Of a stretch of 50,671 nt of DNA, positions 1-11,308 are shown piece after piece. Source of the stretch: Collybiopsis luxurians FD-317 M1 (taxonomy: Eukaryota > Basidiomycota > Agaricomycetes > Agaricales > Omphalotaceae); assembly GCA_000827265.1 (NCBI GenBank), contig KN834772.1, positions 538,000 through 588,670 on the forward strand. The letters are read 5' to 3'. Under the pieces are notes generated by a model. The model had not been told where the DNA came from, made no database searches, and saw nothing but the letters and a program-made list of their open reading frames with translations. The translations under genes were made by a program, and so were the position numbers. Positions within the stretch are counted from its first letter, which is position 1, and each line of letters begins with the position of its first letter.

Positions 1-88
1 GAGGGAGGAGTAATGAAGACGTAGGGAGACGTCGACACCTCACTCCGATGCACGGCACGGGGCCGATGAGGCCAGCAGGCACAAAGCC

Positions 89-248
89 GAGCGGCTGAAC
101 CACTTGCCGACCACAGGTGAGGGGTCGGTGTGGAAACAGCCTCGGCGAAGGTGCGTAGGGGCGAACACTGCTGAGCGGCTGTTTCCCTTGGCGACCACAG
201 GTAGGCGGACCTATGCATCCTATGGTGGAAACAGCCTCAGCGAGGTGT
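89..248. repeat. Two degenerate ~65-75 bp repeat copies next to a truncated gene
   Basis: Two related units lie at about 89-153 and 173-248. Each begins with GAGCGGCTG, contains a CGACCACAGGT block and ends with a GGAAACAGCCTC block. In the second unit GGCTGTTTCC and GGAAACAGCC form an inverted pair. No open frame of note covers them. They sit just upstream of the point where recognisable reductase coding sequence begins, so they may belong to a mobile element that separates the gene from its 5' part. The element family is not identified. Confidence 0.5.
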
Positions 249-311
249 GAGGGAGGGGGAGTATCACTGCGAGGTACTCACCGCTGATATTAGCCTTGCG
301 TAAACTAATGT

Positions 312-1054
312 TTAAGCCCGATACATTTTATTCAACCATGTCCAGATCATTCCACCGCCTCGCCTGTCAGAGAAGAACGTTTTAGTGATCCTGCTGTTGC
401 CATAGGAAGCGGGTACGCAGAAAGTAAATGGGTTGCAGAGCAGCTGTTCTATCAAGCGGCTACGGGATGTGGACTCAGAAACACCGTAGTTCGCGTCGGA
501 CAGCTTTGTGGAGACACGAAAACTGGAGGATGGGGACAGCAGGAATGGGTTCCTGCGATAGTTTCCTTGAGCCAGAGTGTCAAAAGTGTCCCTAGCAGAG
601 ACCAGGTCAGTCTTGTAGATTGCTATATCTCTATCGTTCTCATAGTGCTCTTTAGCATGTGTCTTGGGTTAACGTCGACATTGCTGCCGCTACATTGGTT
701 GATATCGCCAAATCGAAAACAGAAGAGCCAGTTCTACATCTCATGGCACGTTCACCAGTATCTTGGGACACCGTTTTCCGACCCATCGCGAAACGACTTG
801 GTAATCTCCCTCTGGTCTCCTACGAGAAATGGCTCGAATCATTGGAGACCCTGACCAGCAAGGGAGAAACAACGATAAAGCCTTCGGCAGCGGCTTTGCT
901 GCCCTTCTTCCGCCATGCTCAGTTTGGGAACCAGATCAAATATGATGTATCCAAGACCTGTCAGGTTTCAACGACAATGGCACAGATGGAGCCTTTATCA
1001 GCGGAGGATGTAGTAAAGTCCGTTGACTATTGGGAAAAGATTGGCTTCTTGTAG
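312..1054 (+). pseudogene. NRPS-like/aminoadipate-reductase type gene, C-terminal thioester-reductase part only
   Basis: The frame from about 345 encodes the conserved reductase segment AIGSGYAESKWVAEQLF, then a VRVGQLCGD block and an EWVPAIV block. An intron of about 50 bp (donor near 606, acceptor near 655) joins it to HVSWVNVDIAAATLVDI and a helical tail that stops at 1052-1054. In this family (L-aminoadipate reductase and NRPS-like adenylation-thiolation-reductase enzymes) this domain is NAD(P)H dependent and releases the carrier-bound acyl group as an aldehyde or alcohol. The SDR Tyr-Lys pair is visible as YAESK. The Rossmann glycine motif, carrier domain and adenylation domain should precede it, but the frame closes near 308 and the DNA before that is repeat. 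I therefore call it a 5'-truncated or interrupted remnant. A complete gene whose earlier exons lie beyond the window edge, past an inserted repeat, cannot be excluded. Confidence 0.75.
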
Positions 1055-1747
1055 ATGCTCTATGTAGAAAGTCGATTTTAGATTACGCATCCCCGTATAT
1101 CCTATGTACTGATTACAGAGTACATTGATGCACATATTCGACTTGGTTTAATGTCTCGAAGTTGCTAGCTTCCCGCTCGAACATGAATGCGAATACCTAT
1201 GTCTCAATGGGGATACTTGTTAATTATTCGGAAGTTCTGCAGAAAGACGCCACCATTCTCAGTGGCACTCATCCACTTTTTCCGGGCAAGTATATAAGGC
1301 AAGCAGACCCACTTTGAGGGACAGGAGGATCCCCACTATTGGGCGCTAAAATGTTTCTGCTCAAGAACGTGCACGGCGTCGGCATCATCAGCTGCGCTTT
1401 TGGTCTCCACAACCTTCACACAATCGCTAAAGCAGGAACTATCATGCAAAGCTGATCAAGGCATAATCTGCAATGCCACTGGAAAGAAAACTTTAAACGT
1501 GTCATAACCCAAGGTGCGCCCTAGAATCACGGTCATCTCTCGCGTTGAATTGACATGCAGCTTCTCAGCCTCCTCGCTGGATATCTCAGATGTCCGATTC
1601 TCGCGCTCCTGGGGCCGTGCTCAAGTGTACAGACCGCGGAAATTCAGAAATTCCATCGCTCATCGGAGCACGAAAACAACTTCAAATCATCCATTTAGCT
1701 TTCTTTCAAGACCCAGGTATTGACCCGAACTACAATCCACACAGATA
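1055..1747. other. Convergent intergenic region, no gene seen
   Basis: This region lies between the reductase remnant (+) and the TauD-type dioxygenase (-), whose 3' ends face each other. The open frames inside (for example 1514-1723) show no family resemblance and look like chance frames. No RNA gene or clear repeat was seen. Confidence 0.5.
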
Positions 1748-3388
1748 TCAAAGATGGGAGATGGGATGACAGTGCTTCTCTATTCCGCTATTCCATAGTG
1801 ACGCTAGAATCTCCCGCTGTCCTTTACTCCAAGGTACGCGTGAATGCTGAGTTGACAGATTCTGTGTTTCACGTTACCCAAATTCAGTTCGGAAAAACTC
1901 CGAATGGAAGGAAACACTCACATCGATAATCATCACGTCGTTCTTTTTCCACTTGAATAAAGCTCTGGTCTCTTCAATTATGGCAAGGAGGAGCCGTAGA
2001 TATTCGAGCGGGATAGGAGTGTCATCTCCGTACTGGGGGACAAGGTAAGTCAGTTCGGTTCATCTCTTGAACATTGAGACTTCTAATAGATAGACAACAA
2101 TCTTAGATTTGTGACGTACCATCGGCGGCGGTTTGTAGAATCCTGTGGGAGTGAGATACGGTGGTTCTAGAGTACCCAGCATCCTTGATCCAACGTAGTA
2201 AGAAGAAATGTTTCCGAAGACGACTTCAGCGCCGGTGTTAGGATGCTTTCTGAAGGCTACGCAAAGACACGTAATGTGCGTGTGGTCGATCGAATAGACA
2301 AGCTGTGAAGGTCAGAAGAAGGGCGTACCGGGTACTCGCTGCTTCGTGAACAACCCCCCATCTGCTTGCCAGTCCCAAGTTGTTTCGGGCGAGATGCGTT
2401 GGATCTCTTGCTCGATTTTTCTCTTCGCTGTCTCATCGTCATCTCCTGGTTCGATTTTCGACCCCCACGCAGCTCGAACCCCATTTCCGTTCGCGTTTCC
2501 AGATAGTTGAGTCGGCGGATGGTATATGGTGTATGTGACGCCCTAGATTCAAGTCATCAAAAGGTCAACCTGCAAGTCACCTTGACAAGAGACGAAGAGA
2601 ACTTTTTCAAGTAGATTTTTCACGAATTCCGGAGCCTCCTCTTGCAAACGCTGCAGTAGAACGGCACCAGAGCTGATAGGCGTTTCTCCACCTTCAAGTC
2701 AATTCTGAGGATCAAGTTCGTTTGTCAGGCTATCTCGAGCTCACCTTCTTCTGGAACTACAGATCCCCAGAAACAGATATGGGAAGGGAAGATACTCGAT
2801 ATCCCGAATTCGGAGTGGGCAGCGATGTACAAATCTGGTGGGCCTCTGTAACGAAAACGTGGGTCAGGCTAGGCGGTAGCAATGAAGCCTCTAGATACTG
2901 ACTCATTTGCTTTCGCCACGTTCTTTGCCAACACTTTTCGTTTCTACGACTCCCTACATTAGATTTCAATTCTTGTCAGTTCATAGAATATACTCACTAC
3001 TGGGTTCCCAACATCTTCGTGAGGGGTCCACTGTTACCATAGGAATTTTTGCTTCCCTTCAGCTTGTTGTCTACTACGGAAAGCTTGAAAAGATACACAC
3101 CCCGAACGAATGCAAGAAATCTGAGAAATCTTTGGCAGATTCCACGGGTAGATCGCGCAGAACAATCGCCCCGTGCTTATCAAGCGCCTGTTGAAGGCTT
3201 CCACTGGACGACCATTCTCTTCCCAACTTTACCCAGTCCGAAATAGTTTGAGGTCCCTCTGAGTTACTTTCAGAGATCGAAGGAGAAGCGACGAAGGGAA
3301 ATGCAGCTCCTGAAGGGAGCGTTTGTTGGTCAGTTACTTGGATCTCTTGCAGACCAGTAAGGATCGTTGCCACCTCTGGAGAGGCCAT
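1748..3388 (-). CDS. TauD/TfdA-family Fe(II)/2-oxoglutarate dioxygenase (clavaminate synthase-like)
   Basis: This multi-exon gene codes for a TauD/TfdA-like oxygenase. Such enzymes couple decarboxylation of 2-oxoglutarate to oxidation of a substrate that is not predictable here. Exon 1 (3101-3388) ends in a GAIVLRDLPVESAKDF block. Later exons give a HEDVGNPVV segment, then PPDLYIAAHSEFGIS with the His-x-Glu metal pair. A tryptophan-rich block (W-x-W) follows, then an AFRKHPNTGAEVVFGN segment and an ALFKWKKNDVMIID block. The last exon begins NLSTQHSRVPW, carrying the distal His, and continues KGQREILASLW. The stop is at 1748-1750. The facial triad is therefore present and the gene looks intact. 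I chose the ATG at 3388 (MASPEV...) because the earlier in-frame ATG at 3535 adds a basic, unconserved leader. That longer form could instead be a targeting extension. It is divergent from the UNC93-like transporter, with about 360 bp shared. Confidence 0.85.
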
Positions 3389-3752
3389 AGAGTTGGTTTG
3401 GGAGTTATACGAGTCAGCGGTATTGGCTTTAAGGAAGGATGAAATTTGATTCCTTCCGTGCCTTAGCACGGAGTTTCCGAAGATACGTATCTCGACTATA
3501 CGCGAAAGACGCGATTTTAATGCTTTTTTCAACATTTCTGGTTCTTATCGCGAGCATCGCGCCATCATGTGGGTGGATTGGGGCTGATTCGCGCAAGGTG
3601 CTAACTTGTGATCGGAAATTTGTCTGATGAACATAACTCGCGTTCCGCGCCCCGTTCCTTTTTCCTTCACTCGGAAAGCCCTTCATAAACCGTCTGGCTT
3701 GCGATACTCCCTTAGCTTCTTCCCCATCCCAGGCTACAGGTCTCGGTCGCCA
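3389..3752. promoter_or_regulatory. Shared divergent promoter region (dioxygenase / UNC93-like transporter)
   Basis: This 364 bp interval separates the start codons of the two divergent genes, so both promoters must lie here if the chosen starts are right. No individual element could be assigned with confidence. If the dioxygenase starts at 3535, the shared region shrinks to about 220 bp. Confidence 0.4.
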
Positions 3753-5854
3753 TGGCTCACGATGATCGTTCTAGCCGCAAGTCGTCGGGATTGCTATCAG
3801 ATGTAGAAGTTGGTAGTGGTCCTTCGGTAAAGCGTTCATGGCTGTATAGCACGTTCACTCAGGCTTTTGTGATTGGAGGAGGTGCGTACAGTGTTCAGGT
3901 TGGTATCGGAATTGGCAATGAACACTAGTTGAGCAGTTGCATTTCTGGCTCCCGGAATGTACAATGCTCTCGTACGTGCAGTTTTCTGCATTCAGGACGA
4001 ACTCTCATATATGTCCAGAGTGGCCTAGGCGCAGGTGGTTTGGCTTCGACGCATACTTGGAATATCGCCACAGCACTACTTTTCTGTTCGTACTTTCTCC
4101 TTCACTTCATATAACGCTTATTTACCCTCCTTACGTCCAGCTCTTCTTTGCGTCACTTGTGTCTTCGGCGGTATCATCATAAACCAGATTGGGCTGAAAT
4201 GGTCATTAGCGATCTCCGCCTGTTTCTACGCCATTTACGCAGCTTGTAAGTGATTACTTTGGCCGGCCCATCTTATTGAAGCCTGTATGTACCAACTGCA
4301 TAGCACTTTACGAGAACTCCAAGGACGGCAATGAATGGTTTCTGATATTTGCCAACGTATTACTAGGAATTGCTTCTGGTCTGTCGATCTCACTTCCTTG
4401 TACGTACATCTGACTGAAGTTCAAATCTTTAGGCATGTTTTTTGCTACGGAAGGAGCGGTACGTTAGGCCTTTAGCAGCCACGGAGGTCTCGTTGATTCA
4501 TGAATTAGGTCGTGGTCGGGTACCCAGAAGAACACAATCGCGGTCGCTATATCTCGGTCTGGGTTTTCATGCGCAACTTAGGTCCTATCGTTGGCGGGGC
4601 AATCCTGCTTGGGCTCAATGTCACTACTAATGGAACGGGTTCAATCAGCCTTCGTGAGTGCTGCTTCTAGTCTTCATTCAGAGTATTTTGACAACGACAC
4701 CTATCGCAGAATCTTACGCAGCGTTTGTGGGCATCATGTGTGGCGCTCCCTTCGTCGCGCTTCTCCTTGCTACACCTGACAAGGTTCAGCGGAATGACGG
4801 GACGAGAGTGGTTTTCCACAAAACTTCATGGAAGTCGGAGCTGAAGTCCTCGTGGAGGTTCATATCATCTAAGAAGGTCGATATTCTTCGTTAATATGTT
4901 TTTTTTACAAACAACCTGAATCCACGACTGCTGCAGATCCTCATGCTCTTGCCCATCTTTTTTGCTTCTTGGTTCTACGACAGCTTCATGACGTGAGCCA
5001 TTCGTTGGTGCGGATGTACCAATCAACTGATTGTTTGCCACTGCCAGCAATTATACTGCGGACTACTTTAGTGTCAGAGCTCGTGCTCTATCTTCATTTT
5101 TGACGCCTTTTGGTGGTGAGTAGAGTGTATCCGAACCTTGATACTGGATTGATTCAATCGCTGTCCTAGGTAACTTTGGCTCCTTATTCATAGGATGGAT
5201 TATCGACAGCGGGATAGGTTCTCGAAAGACTAGAGCGCTCGCTGTGTTTGCCGGTTTAATAGTATTGTAAGCCTTTCCTGGAGTACGCGTATCCATTGAT
5301 CTCATCGTCTCTCTCAAGTCAATACGCGTTATGGATATGGACATCAATCAATATGGTGGACTATCTGGACAGCAACCCTGTATTTGATTGGTCTACTTCT
5401 GGGTTTGGGAGGGCTTATGCCTTGGTGTTTTTTGTGGAATTTCGAAGGATTGGCGTTACAATCATTCTTGTATTGGCTCAGTGGGACTGGTAACATCATT
5501 ACTTTCTTTTAGTCCATTAGGGATGCTAACTGGCATTGTGGTGTTCTAGTAACCAGTGATCTCCACGAGCTTGTTCATGTTACAGGCATTTTAAGAGGAA
5601 TCGAAGGAGCAGGCCAGGCGGTAGCTTATGGATTATCAAGTTCGACGGCCTCGAAATGGGTTCATATTGGCTTGAATATGGGGTAAGACGTTGCGCTATC
5701 AAATCTCTCCATTACTGATATCAAATTGGATAGTCTCATCGCTGTTTCTGTCATACCTGCTTGGATGGTCATACGGGAGGTTCCTGATGGCGAGCTAGGA
5801 AGAGGATCTCACGAAACCGCAGATGCACTTGGAAACGAATTACAAAACCATTAG
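3753..5854 (+). CDS. UNC93-like major-facilitator membrane protein
   Basis: This is a multi-exon membrane protein starting MAHDDRSSRKSS at 3753 and ending ...GNELQNH at 5854. Exons join to give VAFLAPGMYNALSGLGAGG, the hallmark opening of fungal UNC93-like proteins. Hydrophobic segments follow, including GGIIINQIGLKWSLAIS (about TM3), NVLLGIASGLSISLPCMFF and VWVFMRNLGPIVGGAI. Later come LMLLPIFFASWFYDSF, FGGNFGSLFIGWIIDSG, a GLALQSFLYWLSG block and GLIAVSVIPAWMVI. That is roughly 11-12 segments, as expected for the superfamily. UNC93-like proteins sit in membranes as transporters or regulators and their substrates are mostly unknown. At least eight short introns are needed and none disrupts the frame. 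The gene may be co-regulated with the divergent dioxygenase, but that is inference only. Confidence 0.85.
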
Positions 5855-7147
5855 AGAATATAGACTCTAGATACGAGTTGGCTATGGTAGCACCTATTAC
5901 TATAAAAGGAATGGGCAAAGCGTCGGATATCGAACATCTCGACGTTACGACGTTATACACCTGAAACGAGACTAATGTATATATATATAAAGGAAACCCG
6001 ACTGCCCCTTTTCGAGACAAATATCCCTTCATACATCGTAGACTGCGTATGGTTATCTATCCGAAACTATAAGGCGAGGCGAGAGAGGTTCGAACTCTGC
6101 CCTCGCGTCACAGGCGAAACACAGGGGTGTATCATAGGAGTGTGCACTCGGAAAGTTACACCAGTGTAGCGCCGCACAGAAGCTCCCACAGTGTGTTGAC
6201 CTCTTACACTCCCCACAGTTTAGTGGGCAACCACCATTTGTGTCCACCAGCCAATTAGATACAAATGGTAGTTCTACTAACTGGGGAAGAGCATGTGCTC
6301 GAGGTACAACGGCGGATATGCTCAGGCCTTATTCTAGGGGCCCGCTAGCCCGAGGTCCCTGAATCACGCTCCTGTTAATCGGTCGCTCGCAATCCTCACC
6401 ACGCTAATTTACTATGAACTTTTCAGGAGCTGAACAGATATCCTTTGATTGAAGATGATCGGTCGTCGGTTATTAGTTGACTTCCTTTGCGTAGTCGAAG
6501 TTTAATCGATTTGGTTGTTTCCGAGTCTTTACGCCGGGTATCATGTCATCCGAACCCATTCGACTCATGTTCTGAATGTATGGAGTTTTTGGTCGCCTAT
6601 AAGAGAATCCAAGCGTAGCCTATTAGCTGAGGTGGACAACCGGGCGCTCGAGGCAGAAATTCAGGGACACTCTTCAGGTGATTTGATGAGGTAAATAGTG
6701 GCTCTGAGACATGGCGAGGTTTTGAGGTAACAAAAATTCCGAGGACTTCCTAGTAAATCCGTCCAGCTTGCGAACGGGAAAACGCGTACATCATAGTAAG
6801 AAGGAAAGACAAAAATTACATTAGGTACTTTCGGATTTGCAGTGGCGTACAATGGTCCAGACCATTTATTGTACATAAAAACTTCCTCGTCGAAGTGTAA
6901 ACGCCGTAGCATAGTCCCACGTACCACATGGTATACCTGTAGAACGCAAATGTAGATTTTTCTCTCCCTTACTTTTCTCTCTATTCATCGTACTAGGTAT
7001 GTTCTGGCTTAAAGCATATTTTCAGTTATTCCTTCCTTCATTAACATCCTTTCTTTCTATCTCTACTCATGTTCTTAACAGGGAAACCTTTTGTCGTTAA
7101 AAAAGGCACTACGTGCCATCTTCCGAATCTGCAGGAAAATTTTCCAC
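5855..7147. other. Gene-poor region with a long hairpin; no convincing gene
   Basis: About 1.3 kb separates the transporter from the Gag-like ORF. It holds an imperfect hairpin (listed separately), a second smaller palindrome around GTTCGAAC near 6088-6098, and a pyrimidine-rich run just before the Gag-like ORF. The 88-residue minus frame at 6661-6927 resembles no family I know and is not called. Confidence 0.5.
6210..6287. repeat. Imperfect 30-35 bp inverted repeat with ~13 bp loop
   Basis: The arms are about 6210-6244 and 6258-6287. Read against its reverse complement, the left arm TCCCCACAGTT...ACCACCATTTGTGTC pairs with TCCCCAGTT...ACTACCATTTGTATC, with only a few mismatches and two 2-base gaps. 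It could be a folded-back transposon end, a small MITE or a cruciform. No flanking target duplication was recognised. Confidence 0.6.
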
Positions 7148-8353
7148 ATGTCCAGTGCCAACCAGATAGTTCCCCACATCCCCCCAATTCCTCCTAGCAA
7201 CTCTGGAGTCAGCCAGTCAATACAACGTGCATCTCAAGTGCTACAATCTATCGTTGACCGTTTCGTCGACAACAGAATCAGTGCCGATACTGCTCGACAG
7301 GCTATCACCTGGTACTTTACGGTCAAACTCGCGGGAAGCCCGGAAGGAGCGATACGTCCATGGCTCGAACTCGTTGATGATCACGAGCGACGTATGGGGC
7401 AGGCACGACAATTAGGTGCCGCACAAAATGTTGGACTTCGCACTCGCCCGGTCACCACCCAAAACCTCCTCGATGGACCGGATGGCCTTGTCGGTGGAAG
7501 ACGTAGCGGAGAGAACGTGTCTCAACGATCTAGACGGGGCAACTCGAGTGAGGAAGAAGATGACGAAGGAAACCTACTTATCAGATCGACCAAAAGAGCC
7601 AAACAGGATCCTTCACAGTTCGGGTGGGCAGCGGCCTCTTTGATCCATCTATCAACGCTACCCCAGAGACACCGCAACGTCATTGCAGCCGTGCAGAACT
7701 ACTCCGTAAACATCGATGCCGCCATTGAAAACATTGAGGCAAGCTGCTGCAATCCAATCTTCCCGAGAGAACTTTGGAAGACTGTTCTCAAGGATGAGTA
7801 CGTCGAGCTCACGGAGGTCTTCGCATTGGTCTCTGCCTACCACAGCACCGATGCTTCCCGACCCGTAAAAGAGATCCAGAATGAAGTGGATTGGCGGTGT
7901 GCGTGGCGAGCCACTGCAGATGCAACAGCCTTTGCCTTTCCAGGCCGCAAGAGGGAACTCGAAAAGTACGAGAAGCATATCCAAGGACTCTTCGACAACC
8001 ACATCGAAGGCGTACACAGAAATATCCTTCTTTACGATCGAGCACTCAGAGTATTCATCGGGTTAAGGAGCGGCATCCTGTACGATGACTTCGACCACCG
8101 GGACTGTCCTGATTTCCGCACCATCTACCTCTCCCCTACCGGAGTCTGGTTCCAACAACCATCCGTCACATCTTCCTCACGACTCTCAGTGAGAGCGCGT
8201 AAGAAGTCGAAAGAAGTCTGCAGGAGATACAACCACACCAGCTGCACTGGTTGCGATCGTAAACACATCTGCTCCATTTGCAGCCGACCTGGTCACGGAG
8301 CCCATTCCTGCCCCAGCGACAAGAGTGAGAAGAGCAGGGGAAAGCAAAACTGA
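7148..8353 (+). CDS. Gag-like zinc-knuckle protein, probable solitary retroelement ORF
   Basis: This is a single uninterrupted frame. The first ATG at 7148 gives MSSANQIVPHIPPIPP and a protein of about 401 residues. The open frame reaches back to 7091 but without an ATG. Residues roughly 20-110 look helical. A charged, Ser/Glu-rich linker follows, then a helical region with FGWAAASL and LPQRHRNVI. The C-terminus is basic and Cys/His-rich and contains CSICSRPGHGAHSC, a CCHC zinc knuckle. Just before it lie further Cys and His residues (CRRYNHTSCTGC). This architecture, a single exon among intron-rich genes with a helical body and C-terminal knuckle, fits the nucleic-acid-binding Gag/ORF1 protein of a retroelement such as a DIRS- or Ngaro-like one. 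No reverse transcriptase, recombinase or LTR was seen nearby. It could also be a domesticated gene, since the frame is intact. Confidence 0.6.
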   Translation: MSSANQIVPHIPPIPPSNSGVSQSIQRASQVLQSIVDRFVDNRISADTARQAITWYFTVKLAGSPEGAIRPWLELVDDHERRMGQARQLGAAQNVGLRTRPVTTQNLLDGPDGLVGGRRSGENVSQRSRRGNSSEEEDDEGNLLIRSTKRAKQDPSQFGWAAASLIHLSTLPQRHRNVIAAVQNYSVNIDAAIENIEASCCNPIFPRELWKTVLKDEYVELTEVFALVSAYHSTDASRPVKEIQNEVDWRCAWRATADATAFAFPGRKRELEKYEKHIQGLFDNHIEGVHRNILLYDRALRVFIGLRSGILYDDFDHRDCPDFRTIYLSPTGVWFQQPSVTSSSRLSVRARKKSKEVCRRYNHTSCTGCDRKHICSICSRPGHGAHSCPSDKSEKSRGKQN

Positions 8354-8909
8354 GCCTCCGGCTGGTTACTTTAACCCAACTCGTCTCTGGCAAGTGATGA
8401 TTGAGTATGTAGGAGGGGGAGGCGACGAAGGAGACGAGGAGGATGACGTACAGGAAGAAGTTACCGAAAGCACGTTGATGCGGGAAGATCGTCGCGGTCC
8501 TACATCCAACTCTGCCTTCTCAGCGTTGGGTTTTGGCAGCCTACTTCTAACGTCGAAAATATTATCCATTTCCGCTACAATACATCTACGTTCGTAACTT
8601 TTGTAAATGACGAGTTTAGGACGTTCGGATGTATATATTCTTGAGCACTGTCAAGAATTGAGGGAGATGTGACCGTTGGGATGCGAGAGTATCTACCAAG
8701 GGCGTGTAAGAGGTAGTAGTGACAAGTAGTGGCACGAAGAATTTTTGAACGCAATTCGGCACGCGTAGTTCCTTCAAAAGTAATTAGTCAAAGCGTCAGG
8801 CCTGATAAGTCAGACCAAGTTAAACATGAAAATAATACTACATAAGTACATACCCAACCATACACCAGCCCAGTATACCGACAGGAAAACAACGTCGAAC
8901 ACGAAATAG
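8354..8909. other. Intergenic, no gene seen
   Basis: This lies between the Gag-like ORF and the 3' end of the DUF7330 gene. It includes a purine-rich GA/GAGGA stretch at about 8410-8465. No reverse-transcriptase or other retroelement coding was recognised downstream of the Gag-like ORF. Confidence 0.45.
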
Positions 8910-10740
8910 CTACAGATACAGTTTCACACCCCCATTTTTACTCTTCAAATTAACTAGACCTTTCTCCTTGTTTCCTTGGTCCCAATAAATGGTATCGCTA
9001 ATCGAGTATGAATTTCCATTACCTAGCTTCGTGTCCGATCCTAGCATTCTCTGTCTTCCTAACCCCGCTGGATCTTCATGATGCCCAATATACACCTGCC
9101 CCGGAAACTTGGAAGTAGATAGGGTGTAGGCACCCTCGTATGTGGCAGGTAGACGCGCCGTCACCCGTCCATCGGTCGAAGACGCCGCCAACCGTAACGC
9201 AGAGTCCAGAGGAAGTGAGGGCACCAAGAGATCGATGGGACCATCAGTCGACATGGTTATCGAATAACCAGGAGACGACTGTGAAAAAATCGAGGAAGGG
9301 TTGTGAATATTGACGTTTGCTTCGATAGCCTTGTTCGTCGTCTCTACGATGATATTCCCCGATTCACTTGAACTTGGAACAATCAAGTCAATGTCCGCCT
9401 TCACTTTCGCGCTTGCAGCCTTGATCTCCAAGGAATGCGCAACGGTAAAGTGACCTTTGATATCAGCCTTTCTGCTATATACAGATGCAATTCGTGATGT
9501 TAGAGACTGACAGAGCAAGGCAAGATAAGCAAACTAGTAAGCAAATACACCGGCGGCGCACATACCTTGATGTTGATTTCGCCATTAGAGGTATGTATCT
9601 CTGCCGTGTCCGCCGTTATTGACTGTAAAAAGATGTCAGTGCAATTTTCTCCCGTTTGTTCGACAACTGACCTCCACGTAGATTACGTTCCCTCCTCTCA
9701 GCGTTATGCTCCCAAATGTGACGAATTCGTCGAGCGGGTAGGAGAATATATGACCAAAGTTTGGTAGATCAGTCTCGAGAGAATTCAGACGGTGAGCCGA
9801 CGGCCCACGAGGTTCAGGGAGTATGAGGGTCACGTCGTAGCTAAAGTAAGGCGGGGGCATTGGGTCGGATGAAGGCCATTCTCGAGGAGAGAACAGCCCG
9901 ACACCAAATTTCTTCATCCTTCCTTCTCTCTTCTGAACCAAACAGACACTTGTCTCATGGAGTACACTTGGGTTCTGTTGGTCGAAATCGTTGTATGTGA
10001 TTTTGATATCGACCACGGCAGTTTCGGTTTCCTCTAAATTGGGAGAGGACATAATACGTAAATTTCCGCTGGAAAACACTCCCCGGGAAAGGAGAAAGAA
10101 GTTTTCATAGGAAAGGGGAAGGGAAAAAGAGGTTTGAACGGAGCCAAGACCGAGGGTCTGAGAAGAGTTCATTGAGAGTGAGGATAAACCGAAAGTCGAA
10201 CCCGTTGGCTCAGTAGATTCAAAGGGAAACCCCCAGGTGGTGTTTTTCATCTCTGAACCCTTGGTACAAGCGATGACTCCAACATTGTTAGGTATCGGAA
10301 AGTCCTTGTGCTACCTGACCAGCGTCACCGATACTTCTCTTCACAACCTTGAAGCTACTCACCCATCCTTTCCGCGTCCGAAACCCTCTTATATTCATCG
10401 AAAGCGTGCCCAACAAGATTCCCGCGAGCCCATATATGAGTAGTGCCACAGCGAGCGCTTTACAGAACCGTTTCCCGACGGATTCTCCTCGCCTTGGAGC
10501 GCTGCGTTCCAAGTCTGCCGCACGATTTTGAGGGAGCAACGGACTAGATGGCCCATTCGAATAGGAGGAGCTCGATGCTCCAGCAGCGTCATATGGCTGA
10601 AGGAACTGTTCTGAGACCGTCCGCCCTTGTACAACTCCGTATGCTGGAGGTGGTAAAGGTTCACTGCCTGGAGATTGCGGGTTAGATAAAGCAGAACTAC
10701 TCTTTAAGGGAGAAGGAGGCGTTTCGTCTGTGATGATCAT
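8910..10740 (-). CDS. DUF7330-domain single-pass membrane protein
   Basis: Translation from the ATG at 10740 (MIITDETPPSPLKSSS) gives a disordered Pro/Ser-rich N-terminal region of about 110 residues. A single membrane segment follows (KALAVALLIYGLAGILLGTL), then an extracellular or lumenal region built of beta-rich repeats over several exons. Blocks include SFSLPLSYENFFLLSRG, SYDVTLILPEP, HSLEIKAASAKVKADIDL and the DUF7330 core LPLDSALRLAASSTDGR. The C-terminal part has ATYEGAYTLSTSKFP and DPAGLGRQRM and ends in GGVKLYL. This layout is widespread in agaricomycetes and has no known function. An earlier in-frame ATG at 10881 is less likely because the leader it adds is unlike the family. The orientation is type II (N-terminus inside) by charge. 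Confidence 0.8.
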
Positions 10741-11308
10741 GGTAGCGGTTAGGGATGGAGCGCAAAGAGGTCGGGGCCATATCGCGTATGAACCCGGTTG
10801 TTTTATCAATTCAACGGTCTTGCCAAGGCACCGCAGTACACCATGTGCGTTATTGAAAAGCTGCGGTTTAAGCGCCGACACCCAAGATAACCATCTTTTC
10901 GTTCCCAGCCGATACCATTCGGACCAAATCTATTTTTTATTCGCTAAATGTACATTCAACAGTGATGAAAACGAAGGCAGACTTGTCCGCTAAGGATCAG
11001 AGGAGAGGTAAAGAGCGGCGGCACAAACTAACAACAAGAAAAAGAAAAAAAAATTCGAACATATGTATATAATGGCCTGCTCATGCATTAACGCGAAGAC
11101 AGCAGCCATGGTGAGTAGCATAAGTAATACAGGAAATCATAAACCATAAAAACTGCGGCAAATTGATACTAAGATGTTAATGAGAATGGTGGCGAATATA
11201 ATTTGCAAACGATAGCAGCGACGATGAGTGTGGAGACGAGAGCGACAAGACCATGGGATATGAAAACGAAGACGCAAGAGTGGCTGGCAAGATGCACAAA
11301 AGGGAGCT
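10741..11308. other. Intergenic region upstream of the DUF7330 gene
   Basis: This lies between two minus-strand genes. It contains an A-rich run near 11037-11052 and no convincing coding sequence. It probably holds the DUF7330 promoter and the BUD4-like 3' UTR. Confidence 0.4.

Noticed and set aside
6070..6110. Possible tRNA around GGTTCGAACTCT (T-arm / B-box-like)
   Set aside because: No matching acceptor stem, D-arm or anticodon arm is found on either strand within 90 bases. The motif sits in a small palindrome instead.
6661..6927. 88-codon minus frame as a gene
   Set aside because: No recognisable domain, no supportive splice context, and it lies in a gene-poor region.
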